NCBI GenBank assembly: GCA_004143645.1
Contig: RXPK01000305.1
Location: 1,514,779-1,578,778, forward strand
Source of the DNA: Protaetia brevitarsis
Lineage: Eukaryota > Arthropoda > Insecta > Coleoptera > Scarabaeidae
Reading direction: 5' to 3'
DNA: 64,000 nucleotides
Made by a program: the position numbers and the translations under genes. The notes beneath the pieces are model-generated. The model saw only the letters and a program-made list of their open reading frames with translations. It was not told the origin of the DNA and ran no database searches. This document shows positions 56,386 to 64,000 of the stretch, piece after piece. Positions within the stretch are counted from its first letter, which is position 1, and each line of letters starts with the position of its first letter.

Positions 56386-57363
56386 ATGCCGTCCGCGCTT
56401 AGGTGTGAACATTGTGGCGCTAAGATCGATCGTTACGATGATTATCTTGAGTGTAAAAATAAGTGCAATGGAATTTTCCACATAAAATGTGTAAACGTGT
56501 CCGTTGAAGAATTCGTATCAATCCGAGATAGTGGCGATATCAAGAGTTGGTCCTGCAGCAAATGTGCACAAGGTTTAACCTCAAAAGTCAACGCGGGAGA
56601 AGAGTCTCTGCCACCTAGTGACATTAAAGATCAGGTACGAGATGCCGATGTCATTTTAGTTAATCTAATCGAGAAGAAACTAAACGAAATATATGATTAA
56701 TTTAACGAACAATGTTATTGTCCTTTAAAAACCGAAATTGGAAAGTTATCTAAAGAAAATAAACTCTTATCTGAAGAAGTAAAACTATTGAAAAATAGTT
56801 CAAAAACTGCTCAACGTAAAAAGGATGACAACAAAAACACAAATATTATACAAAAGACCGAATATCAAGAAAAAGTTATCGTAAACTTTGCATCAGCTGT
56901 TAAAGATAGTACAAATAATAAAACTGACCAACTTCCGTTTGGAGATGAGATTAACAATATAAGTACCGAACAATCTGACTGTAAAGAAAGTGGGAGTAAT
57001 GCGCGGGAGTGGACAACAGTAAAATCAAAGTCAAACAGAAAGCGATTAGGAAAATCACAACCAGCTGTTATAGGCGCGCAAACTAACTGCAATGTAAAGG
57101 CAATTGCAAGAAATGCATATCTGTTCGTTTCAAGGATAACGGTTGATACTCGTAAAGAAGATCTACTCAACTTCTTAAAACCGCAATTTCCAGAGGTTGA
57201 GTGCGAGGAGATTACTTCAAGGTTCCCGGATAAATATAAATCATTTAAAGTGATTATACAACTCGAACATTATGAGGCAGCAATGAAACCAGAGATCTGG
57301 CCAAGGGATGCCTTTGTTACGCGTTTTTTTCACAGACGGATACGAGCACCAAATCACCCGTAA
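56386..57363 (+). pseudogene. LINE ORF1 protein with a PHD-type zinc finger and coiled coil, one in-frame stop
   Basis: The start at 56386 (MPSALRCEHCGAKIDRYDDY) fits best, because the zinc finger follows at once: C..C, then C..C, H..C and C..C spaced as in a PHD finger, ending WSCSKC. A helical, charged stretch (KTEIGKLSKENKLLSEEVKL) and a basic C-terminal part with ARNAYLFVSRITVDTRKEDL follow. TAA at 56698-56700 interrupts the single frame. ORF1 proteins of this kind bind the element RNA; PHD-type fingers in ORF1 are known from CR1-like LINEs. Confidence 0.75.
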
Positions 57364-57365
57364 AA

Positions 57366-60204
57366 AATATTAGGAACTCTATTAAAGCATCTAGAAACTT
57401 TTATAACATTTTATATCTTAATTGTCAAAGTATAAATAACAAGTTACCAGATATTGAAATTCTATCTAATGTACACAAAGCAGATTTTTTGTGTTTTAAT
57501 GAAACGTGGATTTCAACTGATCAATTGAAGGTATTTAGGATAGGGGGTTATTCTCTAATGGGTTTCTCGTGTAGAGCGGCCTTCAGGGGGGGAGGTACTG
57601 CCATTTGGGTCAAAGAATCTCTAAAAGTACAACCATTAGATTTATGTAATTTTAATATTGAGAAGGACTTTGAAATAAGTGGCGTCTTGTTTATCAATGC
57701 AAGTAAGTCATTCAAAATTTTTAATCTATATAGATCACCAACGGGCAATTTTAACAACTTTATTAATAATTTAAATCATCTGTTGGAAACGCACTATAAT
57801 TGTCAAATCTCTATTTTTTTGGGTGGGGACTGGAAATGTCGATTTCTCTAAGAACTCCATTGAAAGAAATGCAATAACAGATCTCTTGGCTACTTACAAT
57901 CTTATTCAATGTGTTACAGAACCAACGCGAGTGACCGTTAGTAGCTCTAGTATCATAGATAATGTATTTTCAAATGTTTGCTTGGAGGAATGTAAAATTA
58001 CACTCTACAACACATACATTTCGGACCATAAGGCCTTAATCCTAAACTTTTCTCATAACATTAGTCAACAAGATATTGCATATTTTAGTAGACCGTATCA
58101 TAAAGAAGGTAAGGATAAATTTGAATACCTGATATCTAAAGAAAACGGGACGATGTATGTAATGAATCCGATTTAAACTCTAAAGTTGATACTTTTTTAA
58201 ATATCATTAGCTTTTATTACAACCAATGTTTTCCTTTAAAGAAACTTGCAACCATTAGTAGTGGGAAAAGTTGGATAACAGATCAAATAAGAAGTCAAAA
58301 AGAAACAGTAAATGATTGGTACGTAATACAAAAGAAATATAGCCAATTTACCCAAAATATAAAAAAGGTTAGAGAGGAATATAAGCAACTAATACGTTAC
58401 AGTAAAAAACAACACTATAACAACAAAATAATACTGCAAGTAATAAAACTAAAACAATGTGGAATATCGTAAACCAACTAAAAGGAACTGAATGCAGACA
58501 CAAGCAGTCTGTGATAAGATTCATGTAGACAATAATGTAACCACATGTCCGGAGCAAATAGCACAAGCGTTTAATAATTATTTTAGAGATTGTGCTCTTT
58601 TGTTGTCACATTCTATTCAAACAACAAGTACCGCTTCATCTATTCCTATACACAATAAGTCTACGTTACGAGAAATGGAAGAGTACGAAATTTTTGATAT
58701 TTTATCCTCTTTAAAATCAAAAAAGTCATCGGGAATCTGTGGCTTACCCAATACATTACTTAAAGACTTCAGACATCGTCTTACTGTCATTGACTTACTT
58801 AGTAAACCTTTCTTTTAGACTAGGAATTTTTCCAAATACCTTTAAAACATCCATAATAAAGCCAATATATAAGAAGAACAATCCGTGTGACATGTCCAAT
58901 TATGGGCCTATAGCTTTACTCTCTTCCGTCTCAAAAGTGTTTGAATATGCAATGCTGAGGCGATTATTAGAATTTTTAGATAAACATGGTATAATCTCTG
59001 CTTGTCAACACGGCTTTATGAAGGGCAGATCAACAATTACCGCTATTATGCAATTTTATAACATACTTTTAAATAACTTTGAAGAAAAGGTTTACCCGAT
59101 TGGAGTGTTTTGCGACCTCAGTCGGGCTTTCGACTGTGTAGACCATCAGATTCTATTGTCTAAACTTTTCAACTATGGTATACGCGGACTAGTGGGAAGT
59201 TGGATTGAGTCGTATCTCTTGCATCGACAACAGTGTGTTGAGATAGATATGACAACCAATAATATATGCACCAAAATAAGGTCATCCCAAACGGAAACTC
59301 TCCTTGGTGTTCCGCAGGGGTCGATACTGGGGCCAATTCTGTTTTCACTCTATATGAATGACTTACCCAACTGTATAGAAAACTTAGTAATGTACGCTGA
59401 TGATACATCAATCATTATTTCCGATGATGATAGCGCCCTTCAGGCAACTGCCCTCTGTTCTCTGGAACGCTTACATAAATGGTTTACCTCAAACTATTTT
59501 TAAATGCCCAGAAAACAAATTTTCTCGTATTTCACCCGATACAGAAGATTATAGAACGTGACTACGACTTATCAATTAACAATATAGGTCTACAACATCT
59601 TACATCAGTTAAATTCCTAGGATTAGATATTGATGAAAACTTGAATTGGTCTGAAGCATGTAAGAACATTTCTTCCAAATTAAATAAAAACTGCTACTTA
59701 CTAAAAAGTCTTAGAGATATTTTAGATAATGATACCTTGAGAAATGTCTATTAAAGCGAAGTCGAATCAAGACTGAGGTATGGGATACTGTTTTGGGGCA
59801 CTTCAGGAAATGTTGACAAAGTACTACTAGCGCAAAAGCGAATAATAAGAACAATGGCAAAAGCCCAATATAATGCACCCTGCAGACCCTTATATAAACG
59901 ATTTAAAATTTTAACTGTCGTTAGCTTATACATTCTTGAAGTTACCTCTTATATTCACGGTATTAAACACAACTTTCCACAAAACACTAACGTTTATGAC
60001 ACAAGAAATAGAGCAATATTATTGCCAAAACATAGTCTTTCCTTAACAAGTATGGGCCCAAACATAATGGGAGTAAAACTGTATAATCGCCTCCACGATA
60101 GGTTTAAAACAATATCTGCACGAGCCTTTAAGAGAACGCTTAAGCTATATTTGGAGGATCATCCCCTATATAATATTAATGAATACTTTCAGTTGGATGT
60201 TTAG
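57366..60204 (+). pseudogene. LINE ORF2: endonuclease and reverse transcriptase, several frame breaks
   Basis: Endonuclease: LNCQSINNKLPDIEILSNV, DFLCFNETWIS, FNLYRSPTG, then IDNVFSN and YISDHKALIL (57400-58100, frame change near 57830). Reverse transcriptase: FKTSIIKPIYKKNNPCDMSN, CQHGFMKGRSTITAIMQF, VFCDLSRAFDCVDHQIL, LLGVPQGSILGPILFSLYMN and the catalytic VMYADDTS (58739-59503). The C-terminal region with VKFLGLDIDENLNW and TSYIHGIKHNFPQNTNVYDT runs to 60204. Frame breaks at about 57830, 58180-58490, 58800, 59500 and a stop at 59752. Together with ORF1 this is one CR1/jockey-type LINE. Domain order is complete, so part of the damage may be assembly indels. Confidence 0.8.
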
Positions 60205-60293
60205 TTGTATATACTTACACCAGATTTATTATGTATATTGTTTGTTTATGACGTATCTTTGTGTATCTCTTGTACCTAGTTTGGATTAAATGC

Positions 60294-60315
60294 TATTATT
60301 ATTATTATTATTATA
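60294..60315 (+). repeat. (ATT)n tail of the LINE
   Basis: Seven ATT/TAT units follow the last ORF2 codon by 90 bp. A microsatellite tail instead of poly(A) is usual for several LINE clades and marks the 3' end of the element. Confidence 0.65.
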
Positions 60316-60838
60316 CTAGCTTTTTTTAAACCCAATATTTTGCTTTTAACCGTCTCGATAGCCTTTAACATATCGTCGGCAATTTTTTCATTTTTTTGAT
60401 ACAAACTTTGGGGTACTTCGTGGCATGGCGAATCTACAAAGAAAACTGCATGTAAGAAGGTTGGGTCCGAATACGAGCCTTAGCCCATATTCAGGCCTCC
60501 AAAGGACCCATATTACCGACACTGCACATTTTAAACAAAGTTAATATTTAAATTTTTGGAAGTTAAGTAAGATCAAATGCCAATGAACACGATGAAACTT
60601 GATCAAAACGACACAGCGTCAAGTAGTCATAAGCGAATTGAATAAAAACCATATTTATTTTTGTAATGAATACATTACAAAAATAAATGTTTTACTATTT
60701 TGGAGATATTGAACCAAATAGTGAAGGGTAGTGTTGCCGATAGGGCGCTCCAAGAATTACAAACAGAAAAAAGCTGTGTTCACGACATAATGTTTTAATG
60801 CATATACATATACATAATTACATTTTTGTTTGAATTCA
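60316..60838. other. intergenic stretch between the LINE and the SLC17-type gene
   Basis: Contains the 60653-60688 hairpin. No coding sequence recognised. Confidence 0.35.
60653..60688. repeat. perfect 16-bp stem hairpin
   Basis: ATTTATTTTTGTAATG, loop AATA, CATTACAAAAATAAAT. It lies between the LINE tail and the SLC17 polyadenylation signal, in the convergent 3' region. Confidence 0.55.
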
Positions 60839-60844
60839 TTTATT
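60839..60844 (-). promoter_or_regulatory. polyadenylation signal for the SLC17-type gene
   Basis: TTTATT on the plus strand is AATAAA on the minus strand, about 70 bp past the TAG stop. Spacing is normal for a short 3' untranslated region. Confidence 0.5.
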
Positions 60845-60911
60845 CGTGCACTTGTTTGGACAATTGCGATGCTGAAATACCTGATGTCATCATTCGAACG
60901 AACATCAATTT

Positions 60912-61285
60912 CTAATGCCTCTGCTCCTCGGGTGGTATATCCCATGGTGCTCTCTCAACCTCGGCTTGCAATAAGTAATAGGTCGCCGTGATGGCGGACA
61001 ATACGAACGCAACCCAAACGTTTATTTCCCAAGAGTGCAAATGTTCCGATGGCGCAGTCGTCCGTACTATGAACAATATGATGACGGCCAGAATATCTCC
61101 GCCAAAATTTATAATGCCCATAACTATGCCAGCTGTATTTACGGTTATATCAAAATGATTCACTCTGAACGAAGCGCTGTACGAACCGCTAAGAAGAATG
61201 GCTATCGAATAACAGGACAATAATGCTATCTTGGAATGTCTAACATAGTAGCTGATGCATAGGAACGTATTTGGTATTGCAAATG
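60912..61285 (-). CDS. SLC17-type transporter (sialin / inorganic phosphate cotransporter-like), last coding exon
   Basis: On the minus strand an acceptor TTACAG (61286-61291) opens an exon in phase 1 with FAIPNTFLCISYYVRHSKIA, continues ILLSGSYSASFRVNHFDITV and ends WDIPPEEQRH and TAG. The RVNHFDIT...AGIVMGIINF pattern and the final two helices match the C-terminal end of insect SLC17 major-facilitator carriers, which move anions such as phosphate, sialic acid or glutamate. The other exons lie to the right; between this exon and the window end I found only repeats. The gene is convergent with the SLC26 gene. The family call is firm, the subfamily is not. Confidence 0.72.
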
Positions 61286-61410
61286 CTGTAAGAAAGAAAA
61301 AAAAAATAGAATTAATTACTAAAACTTTTCCTCTATCACGAACTTTATTTCTTAAGGTCTGTAACGCGTTGTCAAGGTATATTTGTTAGTCGTAGTCGTC
61401 GAGTTATCTT

Positions 61411-61425
61411 CTTATAATAATAATA

Positions 61426-61500
<75 letters not shown>
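61411..61500. repeat. (TAA)n microsatellite
   Basis: About 90 bp of nearly pure TAA units with one TAG and one dropped base. The 5' end of the following LINE begins directly at its last unit. Confidence 0.9.
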
Positions 61501-61815
61501 GGGGCTCAAAGGGGTAGTGATGCGAAATATACGGGTCTGCTTCCAGTGAGACCCGATTAGCCTCTCCTACTCAATCCCGACCTCACACCTCCAAGCGGTG
61601 GGCCCCGGGAACCTGAGCAACCGTGCCGGAGATCGGGTAACAACCCCGTGGAAGGCGGTCAGGGCTGACGTGAGCGGGAGAAAGGGATCCTTAATCCTCT
61701 TAACTCCCTGAATGGGGGATCTGGAAGAAATGTTGAGAGGCGCCTGTCGGGGCCAACTCCTCCGGCAGATGTAAAACGTGTTCAAGACGAGGAATGCGAA
61801 AGGGCTGCCCACAAT

Positions 61816-62966
61816 GTGTGCGACTCGGACGTAACACAAGGGACAGTTGGGCGCAGCCAAGTTACAAACAGTTCCCATACGGATGATTCCATGCACTCGA
61901 AATGGACCAACGAAGTCTGCTTTGACCTTATGACATGTTACCAACTTAGTGAACCGGAAAAGAGGGGATACATGAGGAGGATGCACGATAAATGGGTTAG
62001 TATCAGGCCCGAATACGCATCCCTGACACCACAGAATTTGCGTGATCAGGTAGCTGCCTTGAGAAAAGAAGTTTCCTTTCCCAGGACCCACGGAGGGCAC
62101 CGAAACTTTGACCCAACCCGAAAACAAAGACATGGACCGGCCAGACAAAACAAATGAGATTGATATTGATTTGGAGATGGAGCACAGATTTTTGGACTTA
62201 TTAATGACTACTAGGGACTGTCAGCGCAGACGAAATATTCATCACAAGCAATATATAGCCCTGGAGAAGATCGACATGCTCAACGACTTGTTAAACAAGC
62301 ACATACCCGAGGATGCAAGCTTGATGGAGGTCAGCAATGCAGTGTATGCCGCAGCACAATTAGTTACCAACAATCGTAACAACGATGATCGACCAAAAAG
62401 ATTAAAACGTAGAATTGAAAAGCTGAATGAGAAAATAGCTACCCACCGTGCCAGAATTTCGCAGTTGCATAGCCTGTTACAGTATATACAGACAGGTAAG
62501 CAGTTTACGACCAAGATCCGAAAAATCGCGCGGGAGGTTCGAAAAGAACATCACACCCTAAAAGTAGCGTAATCGAAACCATAAAAGCACATGCTCGATA
62601 AATTAAGAGCACTTACGGCAACGAGAAAGAAGATAACTACGTCTTTAAAACGAATAACGGAGAATGCTGCTTTTGCGAAGAATCCATCGAGTTTCCTACG
62701 GTCCAATCCTACACAAAACCAAGAGTTGAATATTGATAAGGCGGAGACTTACTGGAAAGAAATATATAACGTACGACCGACGGTGTCACGACTCACCACT
62801 ATTCGACCGATTTCAAACTTCTGCGAAAGAAAGATTGATATTATGTAAAACTTTCCCACCCATAACTATTGACGAAATAAGCTCCGCGCTAAGAAATAAA
62901 ACCAAACTATGCAGCTCCAGGACCGGATGCCATCAATACTTATTGGTGGAAGAAATCTCCATATAA
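61816..62966 (+). pseudogene. Dong/R4-type LINE ORF, N-terminal part in several frames
   Basis: Frame one (61816-62157) holds KWTNEVCFDLMTCYQL, EKRGYMRRMHDKWVSI and LRDQVAALRKEV, the N-terminal helix domain of R4/Dong-like proteins. Frame two (62108-62572) continues DIDLEMEHRFLDLLMTTRDC, LMEVSNAVYAAAQLV and the basic stretch RPKRLKRRIEKLNEKIATHR. A stop at 62572 and further frame changes (62591-62966) precede the reverse transcriptase. Only single-base shifts separate the pieces, so they may be one ORF in the living animal. Confidence 0.6.
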
Positions 62967-63036
62967 CACACAACTTATCTGGCACGAATATTCACCGATT
63001 TTGCCACAGAAAGAGTGGAAATTCCCGACTGGATGA

Positions 63037-64000
63037 CTGAGGGAAGAAACGCTATTAATCTATAAAAAGGGTGATAACACCCTCCCGGAAAATTATCGCC
63101 CTATAACGTGTCTAAACGCCGTATACAAGATTTTCACTTCCATACTACACCTTAGGCTGGTGAAACGGATAGAACCGGTGTGGACCGCGGTCACCGAACA
63201 AAGAGGCTCCAAGAGAGGGATAGCGGGAGTTAAAGAAAACCTCCTTATAGATGGGTCAGTGTGTCGTGACTCTGTAGTCTACAAACGTAACCTTTCTGTG
63301 GCCTGGATAGACTACGCCAAGGCATTTGACAGTTCTTCCCACGACGTAATAATTTCCTTGTTGCGACGGATGAGAGTCCAAGACAGGCTTGTGAATACTA
63401 TTGAGAGGCTGATGAAGAAATGGACCACCCGGATAGTTATGGGCCCCCCCCAGAAAGAGTGCCACAGTTCTCCTATCACTTACCACCGAGGCGTGTTCCA
63501 AGGAGACTCATTAAGTCCCCTACTATTCTGTATAACACTTCTTCCTCTATCGTTAGAACTGAGAAATCTCCCCGGATATGTAGCCGGAGCGCCAAATCAC
63601 AGAATATTCAAGATCACGCACCTACTATATATGGACGACTTAAAGGTGTATGCACAGAACGAAATTCAACTAAAAAAAACCGTCCAGATTGTCCAGGACT
63701 ATACTAAAGCAATTGGTATGAGCTTCGGATTAGATAAGTGTGCAACATACCATATTAAGAGAGGGAAAGGTGCGGATGCTGACGACGACCTGCAACTAAT
63801 AGATGGCACGATCATAAAATACTTGGACCTAGAGGAGCCATATACTTACCTTGGCGTCGAGCAGAGAGGTCTGCACCTGGGGACTTCGATAAAAGAGGTT
63901 GCAAGAACCAAGTACGAGGTCACTTTAAAGAAAATATGGAACTCAGAACTCACGGCAAAGAATAAAATTGTGGCAACTAACATCTTAGCAATACCAGCCT
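63037..64000 (+). CDS. Dong/R4-type LINE reverse transcriptase, partial, open to the window end
   Basis: An uninterrupted frame from 63037 to the last base. Motifs in order: LLIYKKGDNTLPENYRPITC, RGSKRGIAGVKENLLID, VAWIDYAKAFDSSSHD (first catalytic Asp), GVFQGDSLSPLLFCI, HLLYMDDLKVYA (YMDD at 63628-63639) and YTYLGVEQRG, ending KNKIVATNILAIPA. The wording is that of the R2/R4 LINE branch rather than jockey. It would copy element RNA at the nicked target. The frame is intact for 321 codons, but the upstream part is broken. Confidence 0.8.
   Translation, partial: MREETLLIYKKGDNTLPENYRPITCLNAVYKIFTSILHLRLVKRIEPVWTAVTEQRGSKRGIAGVKENLLIDGSVCRDSVVYKRNLSVAWIDYAKAFDSSSHDVIISLLRRMRVQDRLVNTIERLMKKWTTRIVMGPPQKECHSSPITYHRGVFQGDSLSPLLFCITLLPLSLELRNLPGYVAGAPNHRIFKITHLLYMDDLKVYAQNEIQLKKTVQIVQDYTKAIGMSFGLDKCATYHIKRGKGADADDDLQLIDGTIIKYLDLEEPYTYLGVEQRGLHLGTSIKEVARTKYEVTLKKIWNSELTAKNKIVATNILAIPA

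Larger units (their letters stand above)
61501..64000 (+). mobile_element. Dong/R4-type LINE, 5' portion, running off the window
   Basis: Starts GGGGCTCAAAGGGGTAGTGA right after (TAA)n. A G+C-rich leader (61501-61800) is followed by pieces of one ORF: an N-terminal domain (KWTNEVCFDLMTCYQLSEPE, RRMHDKWVS), a charged linker and then the reverse transcriptase. Bombyx Dong elements are known to sit in TAA repeats, which agrees with this junction. The 3' end is beyond the window. Confidence 0.75.

Noticed and set aside
61411..61500. (TAA)n array as a telomere or centromere satellite
   Set aside because: Only about 90 bp of a simple trinucleotide, better explained as an ordinary microsatellite used as a LINE target.
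61567..62148. 193-codon minus-strand open frame
   Set aside because: It lies opposite the leader and N-terminal ORF of the Dong/R4-type LINE, whose plus-strand motifs are clear. The minus frame has no recognisable domain and is explained by the high G+C content.
1..64000. CRISPR arrays, operons, ribosome-binding sites or prophage
   Set aside because: Spliced exons, LINEs, Tc1-type elements and polyadenylation signals show a eukaryotic genome. No regular short repeats with unique spacers were seen.
1..64000. tRNA genes
   Set aside because: No stretch with clear A and B box spacing and a cloverleaf was noticed by eye. A tRNA scan would be needed to exclude one formally.

Overview
This is a piece of an insect nuclear genome. 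It is strongly AT-rich and intron-rich and full of decayed transposable elements: Tc1/mariner and IS630-type, gypsy, several LINE lineages, and foldback elements. It has no operons, tRNAs, rRNAs or CRISPR arrays. The order cannot be fixed from the sequence; a beetle is a reasonable guess, but that is inference. Single-base length differences in base runs recur between repeat copies and inside one otherwise perfect exon. This suggests a long-read assembly with residual indel errors.

Only two ordinary host genes can be supported, and both encode membrane transporters. On the + strand an SLC26A11-like anion (sulfate) transporter can be read as ten coding exons from 20327 to 53864. All splice phases agree and the predicted product is 621 residues, once one surplus T at the end of exon 5/6 (52795-52799) is discounted. 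Its first intron is about 25.9 kb and holds most of the repeats. Convergent to it, on the - strand, lies the terminal coding exon (60912-61285) of an SLC17-type (sialin / inorganic phosphate cotransporter) protein; the rest of that gene lies to the right of the exon and probably outside the window. A small + strand candidate first exon (12760-12784) has the splice phase needed to act as an alternative start for SLC26A11, but this is unproven.

Layout: 1-250 LINE RNase H remnant; 250-6490 AT-rich, nothing recognised apart from a GC-richer block near 1395-1560; 6491-7912 IS630/Tc1-type element with long terminal inverted repeats; 8460-9360 unassigned; 9.9-11.2 kb transposase remnant and element ends; 12.3-12.8 kb candidate first exon(s); 13176-15830 long-inverted-repeat element with nested foldbacks; 17.6-18.8 kb possible Penelope-like motif and a diverged tandem repeat; 19.8-20.4 kb promoter-like region and exon 1; 20916-25053 gypsy composite with three LTRs; 25166-26640 foldback; 27.0-27.4 kb LINE remnant; 29899-31400 element with degenerate transposase; 31.7-32.1 kb LINE remnant; 33509-35500 nested foldback complex; 40.3 kb transposase scrap; 42851-46222 a very large inverted repeat ending 98 bp before exon 2; 46320-53864 the remaining SLC26 exons, with element debris in their introns; 53.9-55.5 kb two transposase remnants; 56.4-60.3 kb a LINE with a PHD-type ORF1 protein; 60.9-61.3 kb the SLC17 exon; 61.4-64 kb a Dong/R4-type LINE starting next to a (TAA)n array and running off the window.

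The most unusual structure is the 3.37-kb inverted repeat in intron 1, whose arms are about 1.5 kb each. If intron 1 is transcribed it would fold into a very long hairpin immediately upstream of exon 2.
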